Source: Archivesica marissinica (lineage: Eukaryota; Mollusca; Bivalvia; Venerida; Vesicomyidae). Taken from it: 64,000 nucleotides of DNA. The position numbers were made by a program, and so were the translations under genes. Location of the stretch: the NCBI GenBank assembly GCA_014843695.1, contig CM026398.1:43331372-43395371 (forward strand), read 5' to 3'. Below the pieces are notes generated by a model. The model saw only the letters and a program-made list of their open reading frames with translations, ran no database searches and was not told the origin of the DNA. Positions 1-11,105 of this stretch are shown here, one piece after another (the first letter of the stretch is position 1; every line of letters begins with the position of its first letter).

Positions 1-69
1 GCCTGTTGAATGTAGCATCACTTAGTGAATCTCTTCTAGTATAATCAAACCGTGGTCCAGTAGGGATCA

Positions 70-625
70 GATAGTTTGAATCCGTGACATTTGCCCCTCG
101 GACATCTGCCCCTCGGACATCTGCCCGCCACCCCCAGTCCAAAAAATGGATAGTGGGACTTCTGCCCCCCCCCCAAGTGAAATGTAAGGTAGGACATTGG
201 CAACCCGGTAGAAATGTTGACTAGAACATCTGCCCCCAGTAGAAATGCTGACTGTGACATTAGCCACCCCCCAGTAGCAATGACAGTTAGGACATCTGCC
301 CCCTCTAGAAATGACAGCTAGGACATCTGCCTAGTCAATATTTCTACAGGGGGTGGCATATGTCCTAGATGTCATTTCTACTGGGGGGCTAATGTCCTAG
401 TCAACATTTTTATTAGGGGGGGGGGGCATATGTCCTAGCAGTCATTTCTACTGGGGAGGGGGCTAATGTCATAGTCAACATTTCTACTGGGGGGGGCTAA
501 TGGCATAGTCAACATTTCTACTGGGGGGGGGCTAATGTCTAGTCAACATTTCTACTTAGGGGGGGGGGGACTAATGTCCACCTATCCATTTTTGGACTGG
601 GGGACAGATATCCGGGGACATATGT
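70..625. mobile_element. Foldback element with subterminal repeat clusters
   Basis: The left half repeats GGACATCTGCCCC and AGTAGAAATG-type words. The right half carries their reverse complements (GGGGGCATATGTCCTAG, CATTTCTACTGGGG). Outer parts also pair: CAGTCCAAAAAATGGATAG near 136-155 against CTATCCATTTTTGGACTG near 582-600. This is a palindromic foldback element with clustered subterminal repeats. I could not fix a target-site duplication, so the ends are approximate. It encodes nothing convincing. Confidence 0.6.
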
Positions 626-1035
626 TCGTATACCGTTACATAGACGTATATAGTACGTATCTAAAGAAGAAGAAAATAGAACGACCTGTGCTAAGTGTGA
701 GCAAATAAGGTTGTTATTCTTGCATTTTAATTTAATAGCGATATGGAAATAGTTGCCAATTTCTAGCATAATATGTCCTGTAACTTCTCTGTTCCTTGTC
801 ACATTTATTAAAATGGTTCAGGATTAATGTATGTCTCATTAATCGTCATGCAATAATAACACACAAGACGAAACATTGCATCAAACTAATAACACTTGTT
901 AGGGCCTCTTTTTTTGATGGCATAAGCGACTTTTGCTATGACGTTTTCGAACATGTTTTGAAACCGTAAGTTTCATTTATTTGACTAGAAACGATATTTC
1001 ATTGATGCTATATATTTTGGGTTGTAGCATGGTAC
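626..1035. other. No recognisable feature
   Basis: AT-rich non-coding sequence between two foldback elements. I see no gene, RNA or repeat here. Confidence 0.5.
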
Positions 1036-1125
1036 CACAGGGTCGGCACGTTTGGGGGTACTAGTATATATATTTAAGTACTTAAATATATATACTAGTA
1101 CTTGAATATATATACTAGTACTGTG
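1036..1125. mobile_element. Miniature copy or remnant of the 25-kb palindrome family
   Basis: It starts CACAGGGTCGGCACGTTTGG and ends with ACTAGTACTGTG. The GGTACTAGTATATATATTTA segment is followed directly by its inverse. The same outer sequence bounds the 1-kb palindrome at 25089-26089, so this is a deletion derivative or a solo-end remnant of that family. No target duplication was seen. Confidence 0.55.
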
Positions 1126-1594
1126 GCATCCCCCCTCGTCGTCTCTTATCTACGTCTGGTCTATTTACGGCTCTTTCCAAGGTTTAAGCTATATAAACTC
1201 TCTGGTCGGTTGTCTAGGGGTATATTTCATTTCTCTATCAATACAATCAATAACCACGTAACACAATGTTCTTTTTCTATCTATTTTACTGGTCGTCTGG
1301 TATATCTTCTATTTCATATTTAAGTCCCGTGAATCTATGATTTATTATCTATATCATAATCACTTCAAGCCTCATTAATTTCTAGTGTCTTTATTAGATC
1401 ACCGCCCTGTCGATAATTGGATTACATTTTAATCTTCAATATACAATCAAGGTTATCTCAATTAGACTGTCTAATTAGATCAGCCGCTCGCGTCTTTTGA
1501 TAAATTCAATATCTCTCCGAACTGTTCTGGTATCAATTTATTACCGCTATATTTTAGAGATTTGTATCTCTTATCTATATCATATCATCTATCA

Positions 1595-1838
1595 CGTATT
1601 CTATACAAGACATACGGTGCTATTTAATCCATCGCTATTCAAAGTGTTCGTAACACTTAAGTTCGTTTTATAAGTATATTTAAATTAATATACAGATAAC
1701 ATCTCATCATGTATCTTAGCTTTCACGTATTCTATTTAAGACATACGGTGCTAGTTAATCAATCGCTATTCACTGTGTCCATAACACTTAAGTTCAGTTT
1801 ATAGTTCGTTTTATAAGTATATTAAATTAATATACATT
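1595..1838. repeat. Direct duplication of about 110 bp
   Basis: The segment 1595-1701, with words such as CACGTATTCTAT, AAGACATACGGTGCTA and GTAACACTTAAGTTCG, recurs at about 1727-1838 with substitutions. The rest of 1126-2230 is AT-rich DNA with no gene that I can support. Confidence 0.55.
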
Positions 1839-2239
1839 AAGGCATCTCGCCTTTAGCGTCATAGAAACAGTAATTGTTTTCTATTTGAGATACACAATCA
1901 ATCCTTGCATAAGGACAGCCTATTGTGTTCTAATTTCTCATTACAATTACTCGGAATTATATACATTTAAGTCAGACAGCGTGGCGCTGACCACCTGTTA
2001 CCTTACGCAATCAAAATCGTAACTTTAACGAGACAGCCAGACATATTGGCGCCTCATCAAAAGAAACCGACAACTATTACATAATTTCTCACGGTAAGAT
2101 AAATTAGCCATACACAAATTAATATCTCATGTAATCATCTTTTTGCGCGCCTAAATAGCTTGTTGAATTTAGGCGCGAATATTTATAATATATACATTAG
2201 ACCATCACAATACTTAGTATCGTGTGCAAAATAGCTGTT

Positions 2240-2440
2240 TTTTGCAAAAAGGGCTTAGACTGTTTAATGCTGGAGCATCGGCAAAGAAGTTCGTGCCAAC
2301 GGTAAACCACGATCTTAGCCAGGTGAATGCGGTCCTGGATCATGCTCCTGGAGAATCACTGAATCACGACTTCACAACAATGACAATGAATATCGTAGAC
2401 AATATAATGTCTACGCTTGGAAATTCCAAAGACGGTTTGG
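2240..2440 (+). CDS. Unrecognised gene, antepenultimate exon (partial)
   Basis: The reading frame gives NAGASAKKFVPTVNHDLSQV followed by NAVLDHAPGESLNHDF and ends in GNSKDGLG at a GGTTTGG|GTAAAG donor. The donor leaves one base of a codon, exactly what the next exon (start 2908) needs. The upstream boundary is uncertain; an acceptor in the AAAAAG/GGC area near 2240 is my guess, and earlier exons lie outside the window. I do not recognise the protein and assign no function. Confidence 0.45.
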
Positions 2441-2517
2441 GTAAAGTATGCTATTCAATGTCACCATCCATTTACTCTGGACTTTTGTCCGGAGAATTGC
2501 GAGAATTACTTTTAGTT

Positions 2518-2753
2518 TATGCACATTTATTTTAACTCGATTGCGAAACAAGTTCTCACAACTTATAATAATCACTCTCGAGACCTCATTCCTGATGGAA
2601 TCCATCGTCACGAGGGAGAGAGAAGGGGCAATGTGGAACTTAAATGCCTTGCTTAAGGACACAATCGTAACGGCTCCAGCGGGACTCGAACTCCGGACCT
2701 TTCACACATGAACCTACCGCGCTGTCACTGCGCTATCACGTCTTCCACTTTTA
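2518..2753 (-). repeat. tRNA-derived SINE, family A (nearly full)
   Basis: Read on the minus strand it has a tRNA-like head (GATAGCGCAGTG..., B-box GGAGTTCGAGTCCCG). The body contains GATGGATTCCATCAGGAATG and GAGACCTCATTC-type words, and it ends in a TTTCGCAATCGAG tail. At least eleven relatives occur in this window. Confidence 0.8.
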
Positions 2754-2907
2754 CCATGAGGATGGATATACGGGTACTTATATTTAACCATGGTAATGTG
2801 CAGACGCGCACAATTTTGCACAAAAAACCCATATTTTCAATGCTGATAATTCGTTACAATAAAATAGTGAGATACTAACGAATCGACTACATATTGTATT
2901 GTTTCAG

Positions 2908-3065
2908 GTCCACACTGGTCGCCAGTTGAGCGCGTGGCTCATGTGTTCCACATGTGGGATCTTTGGTATAAGATAAAGGACAGTTCGTGGAAAGACGTCC
3001 AGGACAACAAACCCAGTGATGACGTGTGCACATGTCTCTCTTCTGTCGAATTCAACGGAATAAAG
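2908..3065 (+). CDS. Unrecognised gene, penultimate exon
   Basis: It lies between a TTGTTTCAG acceptor and an AAG|GTAATC donor. The frame entered from the preceding exon reads PHWSPVERVAHVFHMWDLWY, then KIKDSSWKDVQDNKPSDD, and ends SSVEFNGIK. The 158-nt length and phases (2 then 0) join cleanly to both neighbours. It is rich in Trp, His and Asp. It looks like constrained coding sequence, but I cannot name the family. Confidence 0.55.
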
Positions 3066-3489
3066 GTAATCCATGTTATACAAGACGTACTTCATATATT
3101 TTACTTTAGCAATAATATATACATGTATCATTTAAAACCAACAAATGATATTATAATATTGTTTACCAAATTAGCGTTATGTGTTGCAAAAGCCTTCAAG
3201 AAAATAAACCATTTATTATATGAACCCTGTGCGTGTTGAGTAAATAAAATCACATTAACAAACAACATAGATTCAGATTAGCCGCGGCGTAACGCCGCTA
3301 ACTACATAAATGCATATGGGCGACTATTCAAAGTTTTATATATCAGGTGGTGAAAAGAACAGACCGTTAACCTAATTTTAAGTGGATAATTATGCATGTA
3401 TATAAGTATTAGTTCTTGTAGAATATATCCGATTTCCCATGCCAGTTTGCATTGTGCATTGTTGGTCATTGCTAACATATGTACAAATC

Positions 3490-3700
3490 ATGAATGCAAC
3501 CCGGGTTTAATCCTCGGATCGGGAAGTATGTGAGATGGTACGGTGGTCGCCAGATCGGGCAGGTGGATTTTCTCCGGGTACTCCGGTTTCTTTCCACACA
3601 AATGACCACATTTACGCTTTCATCCGCGCCAACGAGAATGATTAATATCAGTTGTTAAAACTTGCTTAGCAATCGTTGTAAGATCAATAAAGTTTAAACA
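3490..3700 (+). repeat. SINE, family F
   Basis: It contains ATGCAACCCGGGTTTAATCC (B-box-like), CGCCAGATCGGGCAGG, and a tail GCCAACGAGAATGATTAATA ... AGCAATCGTTGTAA. Related pieces lie at 39613-39755 (+), 32038-32146 (-), 31345-31430 (-) and 60383-60490 (-). Confidence 0.65.
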
Positions 3701-3793
3701 TATACATGTGTCCTTGTACGATTGCATGATTGCATTTGTTAATTGCTTAATGGTAGATATATAATTGTTCAAATCAGTTCTTTATATTATAAG

Positions 3794-3982
3794 AATGCTG
3801 TTGGCTGGGTTGCAACTCACTATAAAACCGGTACACCTATCACGTTACTAAACCGTCCGATTCCGAAGCTCACCGATGCGAACTCCTGGACCATCTGGAA
3901 GCAGCGACTTCTGCACTACTACACGCCCGGTGCTCTCCATGACGCTGCCATGTATCTGCACTGTGTCTCCCAGTTCTGGTAA
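3794..3982 (+). CDS. Unrecognised gene, terminal exon
   Basis: It follows an acceptor ATTATAAG and joins in phase 0 to the exon ending at 3065. It reads NAVGWVATHYKTGTPITLLN, continues with RPIPKLTDANSWTIWKQRLL and ends YLHCVSQFW before TAA at 3980-3982. AATAAA at 4004-4009 marks the 3' end of the transcript. The product is unknown. The His/Tyr-rich stretch HYYTPGALHDAAMYLHC would be the best search handle. Confidence 0.55.
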   Translation, partial: NAVGWVATHYKTGTPITLLNRPIPKLTDANSWTIWKQRLLHYYTPGALHDAAMYLHCVSQFW

Positions 3983-4003
3983 CAATGACATGTGCTCATA
4001 TTC

Positions 4004-4009
4004 AATAAA
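4004..4009 (+). promoter_or_regulatory. Polyadenylation signal AATAAA
   Basis: A canonical hexamer 22 nt after the stop codon at 3982. It supports this being the end of the gene at 2240-3982. Confidence 0.6.
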
Positions 4010-4718
4010 CTTTTTTCTGAAAACAATATTTGCTTTGTGTATTTGTGAGTGTTAAAGGTGCATTATGTATATGGTAAAGTAGATTCGTTAGTAGACGGTA
4101 GTCACTATATAGCTGCTCATGTACCTCATGTTCCAGTAGGAACGTTACCTCCCCCCTCCCCCTCATTTAGGCTGTAAAACAACAAATAAATTGCCTATTA
4201 AATACATAGTAAAAAGTAAAAACATACAGTATGTTCATTTATATTTCCAATCTTTCATTTCGTCTGATACCACATCCACTGTGAAGAACTATTTAAATCA
4301 AACTGAAAAATAGCAAAATTAGCCCAAATGTAATGGTCCACATTGATAGTTGTCACCTGTGAATAACGTCACTGTGTTTACACACTGTATTCCTCCGCCA
4401 AATAACACAGTATACCAACCTTCAGTTGGCTATGGCCTGAATTCTTGTACCACATATTTTCTACATATCAACTAGTCTGAATTCTTCTCAAGTCACATAA
4501 TTTCTCAAAAAATACCAAAACTATACATTGTCTGTCATGAAAATGCATTTTTACCAAAAAGAAAAATGAACTATATTAGTTATAGGGACTACATAGGACC
4601 TCGTATGCACTTCCGCCTATTTACGTACATGTATATACCACCTATACTGAGTACTGCTGTTTTAAACCCTTGTATGTGCTGCTTATACACTTAGTCACCA
4701 ATGGAGAGGTCATGTAAG

Positions 4719-4795
4719 CGACTCGGCTAGCTCAGTCGGTATGGCATTGGCCCTATAAGCGAACGGTCCCGGGATCGAGTCACGGGTTGGCTGCA
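4719..4795 (+). repeat. tRNA-like SINE head
   Basis: GCGACTCGGCTAGCTCAGTC resembles an A box, and GTCCCGGGATCGAGTC resembles a B box. The arms do not pair as a normal tRNA and no intact gene is claimed. The surrounding 4010-5080 shows nothing else that I can name. Confidence 0.45.
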
Positions 4796-5094
4796 CATTT
4801 TTCTCTCCCTATGTTTCTTTCTTAGATGGTACACGTCGTTGGCAGCACTGCGTGTGTGGACTTGCCTATTGTCAGCAGTGTGTCCATCATACTCTATGTT
4901 TTATCTTAAATCTTAATATGTAGTGTGTTTGTGTCTTGACACTTTAATCACTTTAATGATGAATGTCGATTTATTTTATTGATTATAATGTCTTTATCAA
5001 ACCCCTTGCGGGGACCATGCCATGTTTTCGTGGGCAGGCTTAGCCGACCTAAACGGTTAACCAATACTAAGCAATGTGTGACAGGTGCCTTGCA

Positions 5095-5205
5095 GCAATG
5101 ACACTACATACATGTACGTGGCCAGACCGATCATAGAACCCGGGACAGTTTCATACCAAATCAGACGCTCTACCAATGGACCACGGACGCCACCCATTTT
5201 TCTTC
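5095..5205 (-). repeat. tRNA-like SINE head (minus strand)
   Basis: Reverse complement: GGTCCATTGGTAGAGCGTCT as an A-box region and CCCGGGTTCTATGATCGG as a B-box region. It is a decayed tRNA-derived head. A family A tail fragment (CGAGCTAAAATAAATTTG) follows at 5348-5382. The stretch 5390-6200 holds nothing I recognise. Confidence 0.45.
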
Positions 5206-6472
5206 AACAATTCAATGGGATATCCAGGTGTAATTTTAAAACAGTTTTTAAAAAGATCCCAACATACCCAAACTCATTAACTTCATCAAAAATGCAAAAA
5301 CACAACATACAACATATAATAACATACTGGCACAGAAATGTAATGATGCATGGCATCGAGCTAAAATAAATTTGTATAAACAAAAAAAACACAAATATTT
5401 AAAAAATACCCCCACCCACCACAGGCTTTAACAGATACGTTCAAGTCTTTGAGAATACGCATTAATGCCGTTATGTAACAAGACAATATGTCGTACATGA
5501 TGGAAACTAATATAGTCGCACTTGTTATATTTATATGTTGCGACCTTCAAGATAAATGGGTTTATCTCTGATAAATGACAAATATATATATTGAATTGAT
5601 CAAGTCATGATTCAATGTTATGATTTTTGGAAAGTTGGTCAACACTGCAAAACAGGATCTAATCACGCCAAATAGACTACATCTACAAGTACCATAAATC
5701 AATAGTTCCTACATCAAAACGACATTACTTACTTGTTATTAGACATATAACGTTGCTAACATTATATCACAGGCTGCAAAACATAGTAGTGGCGAGCCTG
5801 TAAAATGGTTGTTCGCCGTAAGATGGTGCTATTTTAATTGTACATGTATGCACTTACTGGGTAGTGATTTTTTGCCAACAACGTCCAACACAAAACATAT
5901 TTTTCCAAGGATAACGCATTAACATTTCACCCCATGGATTGATGTTTTGAAAATTAACTGACTTATAAATAGATATACAAAACAATAGTTCGTGGAACTA
6001 TTTGATTTGAATAACGAACTCTACTGGGTCGGTCGATTCTATTACACAGATGGGGGAGATGGGTTTTTATCTGCATTTACAGACACTGATATTATAATAT
6101 AAATAAAGTTATATCATTTTAATAACATATTAATACTAGAGGAACGACTTACTAAGTTAATAATATGACAAGAAATGACATAAATAGAGAATGTTTGACA
6201 TATACACTTACAGCCACTTGTAACCCGACACTTATATAATTCGGTATATTTGGATTATTTGTAAACGGATTTCATTACAATTTGGACTAGGAATAATTCA
6301 ACACAGTATACGTTCTTCCTAGAAATTTCTTTTCAATTGATCAACAAAAAGATATAAAACTTAGCAAATAAAAAACATCACTGTAAAATCCGAATTCACA
6401 AAATGATACAACGCAAAATCTGAACAATGTGAAAAGTCACTGAATCACAATAAAATCCGTACGTCCAAGTAA

Positions 6473-7424
6473 CTAATACCGCGTGTGTCCTCCCATGGCT
6501 CTTACGACGGGCACACACCTTTGTCTCATCGACATCACGTAGTTTCGGATGAAACCTTGGGGAATATTCCTCCATTCCTGCACAAGGGACTGTTCCAGTT
6601 CACGTAGGTTGCGAGCGGCTGCTGGTCGCATCCGTATTCATCTGTTCAGCTCGTCCCACAGATGCTCGATAACATTAAGATCCGGTGACTTTGAAGGCTA
6701 AGGCAGCTGCCGGACGTTCTGTTGCTGAAGTAATGTCGGTGTCGTACGCGCTGTGTGGGCTGGTGCCCCGTCCTGCATAAATACCATGTCACGTCCACCG
6801 GCTCGCAGGTGCGGAATTGCAACTGGGATCAATATTTCCTGCTGATACCTAGCAGCGTTAAGGTTCCCTTGAACAATTACCAAGTCGGTCTTGGTGTGTA
6901 GTGACACTCCGGCCCACACCATCACGGAGCCGCCGCCATACTGGTCTCCCTGAAACACACACTCGTCGTTCAATCTTTCACCTCGACGCCTGTACAGGCG
7001 CATCCTTTCATCGTTGTGGTACAAGTTAAACCGGCTCTCGTCCGTGAACAGGACGTTTGCCCACTCCGCCCGAGTCATACGCTGGTGCCGACGGGCCCAT
7101 CGCTCCCACTGCAGCCGGTGGCGTGGTGTCAGAATAAGGCCTCGGAATGGCCGCCTAGCTCTTATTCCCTGATCGTGGAGCCGCCTGAGGACTGTTTGTC
7201 TACTAACTGTCCTACCGTGCGTTCCATTGGTCGTCCTCGCAGTACATGTTGCGGCCTTGAAACGATTCTGAAGATGATCCGCAACAACCTGCGCATCCTG
7301 TCCGGCGTAGTCACCCTTCCGCGAGGCTGCCTGGGCTCGTCATCAACTCGGCCAGTGCGTTGGAACTTCTGCAGTAGGCTGACTATGGTGGACACATGCC
7401 TGCCAAAGACTCGAGCTACCTGTA
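6473..7424 (-). pseudogene. Tc1-like DD34E transposase, degenerate
   Basis: Minus-strand translation gives VARVFGRHVSTIVSLLQKFQ (helix-turn-helix part), a PRG.VTTPDR linker, then after a frameshift VSRQTVLRRLHDQGIRARRP. The catalytic core follows: VLFTDESRF (first Asp), VFMQDGAPAHTA (second Asp) and SPDLNVIEHLWDEL (Glu). Thirty-four residues separate the second Asp from the Glu, the Tc1 DD34E spacing. Defects: a one-base frameshift near 7205-7215, a stop where LPW is expected (about 6703), a second stop after WDELNR, and a missing N-terminus. It presumably once cut and pasted the element bounded by the 6205/16083 TIRs. It cannot be functional now. Confidence 0.85.
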
Positions 7425-7449
7425 AAAAAACAAAATACAATATAAACTA

Positions 7450-9300
7450 GTTTTCAGAGATAAAATTTCACTTTTTGTTATGATTTATACTGAATAAGTT
7501 CATATTGCATATTTTTGCATTAAAATTATTGTTATATAAATAAAATACATTTACATAGATAGATATTGATAGATATTTTTTTTTTCCTCCAATTTTTGAA
7601 GATTACAACATATTTACATATAGATCAACATAAACATGCATAATTATATATAAACATACAAATTACATTATTTTCATATGTTAGAGGAGCTGTAAGAACA
7701 GCTGAATTCGCTCACCTAAGCATGTGATCATAATCGTCAACTGAACAGAAAAGTATTGTATCAAAAGTGGGAAAATAAGTAATAACAAGAGCCATAAGTA
7801 AATAAATAGTTAAGACTGTGGTGCGGATAAAGAATGAGCACACAAAAAAAAACAAAAAAACAAACACGCAAACTCGCCTTATGCACTTTGTGCTCAGGCG
7901 AGTAGCACTAAAGAATGTCCAGGCTATGAGAACGTTAATTGCAACAAAGCAATTCTTGCCCAGGTCGAAACCGCAAAAGTTTGAACAATAAAGCAATTAT
8001 GTTCAGGTAACGAAAAGCATGACGCGAACCTTAAAACAATGAAAGGTAAGTGCCTTACGTCTGAGTGCAACATGCCATGGTTATTCATTCGAACCATAAC
8101 AATTTTAAACTCAAAGTTTTGTTTTTCCGTGTGAATTCCCTTCTAGAATCATAAAATGTAAAAATCGATATTTTCTCTCAGCTAAATTTCCTCGTGCAAA
8201 CTTGTAAATTGTCATACCCAGCTTTCACGCCAATTCAGCTGGCTTATTGATGCGGCTTATCTCCCTTGAAAATGACCCGAAAACCAATATTGATTGTCTT
8301 ATCGGCAAATTATTTAGTAATAGTTTATATAGGGAAATTATTTTCAATCGTGTATTTAGAAGAGACCTTTTAATTTTTATAAATGTTAACTCCTATGGCG
8401 ATAAAGTTTAATTTGTTCTCTTTAATGTGATATAAAAATGGTTGTTCTAGGAGTAAAACTTATTGCTTCCCTATTAGATTTAAATGTATCACTGATACTA
8501 CTTATATTTGTATAGAGTGAAATGTCAAATCGTTAATATTGTGATTTGTAGAGGCACATAATTCATCTTTCCCATAAAATGAGAACTTTTTAACTCCTAT
8601 CATGGTAAAGTATATGTTACTGACACTATTGTGTAGTTTTCATATTTAACATTAAATAATATCTTTTTGCTTCCCTGTGATGCTTAAGTTAGGCAAGTTA
8701 AAGAAATCACATATTTTTGTTCATCCTTAGTTAAATTACATTACATCAGGAACCTAGATAGATACGTCAATCAAAAAGATCCTGATTGCATTTACTTTTT
8801 ACGGGGATCTAATGTCTTTGATAATTAAATGTACTTATACTAATTTGATGTCAGTTTTTTAAACAAGGTTAAAGGTTAATATAGCATGTTGTTAATTATA
8901 ATATTATCTCGCGTTCTTTCATCTTTCTTTTAAGGTTTGTTTTCATTAATAGTCATTATGCTAAATGCCTTTGTTGATTAGCTTTGTGTGAGAAGTTTAC
9001 AAGTTTTTATTTTTTAATTCATCTAGGCTAAAAAGCCCACGAGGACAATATATGCATGATATAGACGAACATTGATTAAACTCAATAGAGAAGCTTACAG
9101 AATTAACTTGAAGTGTCTTAATATACACTGAGTATAAATTCATGCAATATGACTTTGAGAAATATGTATACATAACGACAAAATATTATTTTTAAAGAAT
9201 GAGTTTAATTTGACATGTTACTTTGTACATTGATGTCACTTTCATGCAAATTGACAATGTTTTAATGATGTATATTAACATTTCACAAGTGTTGGTCGAT
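7450..9300. other. AT-rich interior of the Tc1 locus, nothing recognised
   Basis: No coding sequence or RNA gene seen. A small hairpin-like pair (ACTCGCCTTATGCAC / GTGCTCAGGCGAGT) lies at 7871-7904. This is presumably inserted or expanded non-coding DNA. Confidence 0.4.
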
Positions 9301-9355
9301 ATTTCCGGGGGCTGGTGGTGGGGGGGGGGTCCCGCCACTATATTTTTTCTGAGTG

Positions 9356-9475
9356 TAGGACAATTGCCCCTTAGGACGATAGCCCCCTAGGACAATTGCC
9401 CCTAGGACAATTGCCCCTTAGGACAATTGCCACCTAGGACAACTGCCCCTTAGGACAATTGCCCCTCAATTTTGT
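9356..9475 (+). repeat. Left subterminal repeats of the MULE
   Basis: About seven copies of a 15-bp word of the form TAGGACAATTGCCCC. The inverse word GGGGCAATTGTCCTA recurs four to five times at 13672-13770. Together they bracket the transposase gene like clustered subterminal inverted repeats. Confidence 0.65.
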
Positions 9476-9895
9476 GGTAGGATTGGGCAACTGTTATTGC
9501 AAATTAGAGGAGGTGTTGATTGCCTTTGTAACCAGTACCTTTAATCATCTTAATGGATAGTAATATTAAAAAAGAATAGTTGTTAATTAGATCAAGTTGA
9601 GCTCTTATCCTCCAAGGTGTAAGGAGTATGTGTATCCAAAGTGTTCACACATCTCCTACTTCTGTTCACACATTTCCTACCTCAAAGAAACTAGTTATGT
9701 GATCTTCAACTTTATATTAGCACACATTTTTTTATGAATACCCCAAAAATGTCACCTATACAATTTTTGAAACATATGTTGTTTTACTTTTCCAGTAGTG
9801 TTATCATAAGGTAGGTATGAGAATTCACACCTTTTTCTTTGATGTCTATCCCTCCCCCTATATAAAGTGTTGTCATTTTTCTGAGTACTATCACA

Positions 9896-10182
9896 GACGG
9901 ATCTGTAGCCCAGTGGTAAAACGCTGGACTGGTAATCCAGGGATCGCAGGTTCGATCCCCCGTCTGACCCTAATAAAATTAACAGTCTTTCAGATGGGAC
10001 GTTAAACCGAGGTCTCGTGTCGGTGCTTTACACCGTGCACGTAAAAGAACCAGAGGAGACTCTGTAATGGGTCTCTGTCTGTATCATGCACTATCCTCCA
10101 AAAATCTAAAATTACTAATCTCTTCAGGAGGCGTCGCTCATATGGGCAACCGGTAGCGACGATAAATAAACGTAAAACACAC
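9896..10182 (+). repeat. tRNA-Thr-like SINE (family T) with 13-bp TSD
   Basis: The head folds as a tRNA-like arm: stem CTGGA/TCCAG with loop CTGGTAA, that is anticodon GGT (Thr), and B-box GGTTCGATCCC. The body has TTTCAGATGGGACGTTAAAC and the tail ACCGGTAGCGACGATAAATA. CTGAGTACTATCA occurs immediately before (about 9881) and again after the tail (about 10184), a target-site duplication from retroposition. It sits just upstream of the FLYWCH exon of the MULE. Confidence 0.85.
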
Positions 10183-10215
10183 TGAGTACTATCAGTTCCC
10201 AAATACTCATCATGT

Positions 10216-10364
10216 AGATTATAAAGAATGAAAGAGGTGGAAGTAAGCTATGTCATGGAGGATATATGTACACCAAAAAGAATTGTGGCAAGATCCGTAT
10301 GCGCTGGGAATGTTCCAAGAGACGGGCATATTCATGCAAAGGGGCAGTTGTCACTGATTTACAG
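10216..10364 (+). CDS. MULE transposase gene, FLYWCH zinc-finger exon
   Basis: The frame reads KNERGGSKLCHGGYMYTKKN, then CGKIRMRWECSKRRAYSCKG and AVVTDLQ to an ACAG|GTAACT donor. The G-Y-x-Y, W-x-C and later C pattern is the FLYWCH-type zinc finger; its distal His pair (HSHD) lies at the start of the next exon. FLYWCH domains commonly precede MULE transposase domains in animals and bind DNA. An in-frame stop precedes 10216, so the start codon or earlier exon is not seen. A SINE inserted at 9896 may have displaced it. Confidence 0.65.
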
Positions 10365-10703
10365 GTAACTATAATTATTTATGGGGAGATTCTTCACTTT
10401 CGAAATGGATTGTGGGGATAACTATTTATTACCAGGAGGGGGGTAGGGCTGGGGGGCATCAAATGGTGATGCAGACAGCTGGAATTACATTTTTAAGGAC
10501 CAAACATTGGGCTTTATTCTGCAGTGTCAGACCTTCAATCAAGTAATTTAACCAACAGGAGACTAGAGCAGGCATATTTTTATGGGTATTCTTATCTGAC
10601 CAAATTGCTACTAAGTTACTTTTTGATATTGTCTAGTATGTATAATGTATTATTAAAATAGTGTATCATATACATCTTGCATCATTTTCATTTGTTCACA
10701 TAG

Positions 10704-11105
10704 GTGGAAGAGGTGCTTTCTACTACTGATCACAGTCATGACCCAGATGAGAGTGCAGTGGAAGCAGCCAAGGTCCGTGTATCAATGAAGGATACCATTG
10801 CCATCAACAGAGGACGCCCTGGACAGATTCTAGCTGACACAATACAGCAACAACCTGTTGAAGTTCGTGGTGCCATAGGCAAACTCGATTCAGTGAAACG
10901 CTGCATCCGGAGACAAAAGCGTGGCGCTCTTCCCAAGGAACCAGTATCACACCAGGAGCTTACCATAGAGGGTGACTGGTGTACAACTGGACAAGATGGA
11001 GTACCCTTCCTCATATACGACAATGGACCTGACTCGCAAAGTAGGATGCTGGTGTTTGGCACACAAGAGGGATTAGAACATCTTTGTCGTTATGACACAT
11101 GGTTT
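10704..11105 (+). CDS. MULE transposase gene, N-terminal part before the internal array
   Basis: It starts after a CACATAG acceptor and completes the FLYWCH finger (EEVLSTTDHSHDPDE). It continues with VRVSMKDTIAINRGRPGQIL, then VLVFGTQEGLEHL and the start of the transposase core WFMDGT. In intact relatives WFMDGTF runs straight into SAPKIFKQLY. Here the 37-bp array follows instead. The intron 10365-10703 has consensus splice ends. Confidence 0.7.

Noticed and set aside
9900..9970. Functional tRNA-Thr gene
   Set aside because: The head folds in tRNA-like fashion but is followed by the SINE body and flanked by a retroposition target duplication, so it is a SINE promoter.
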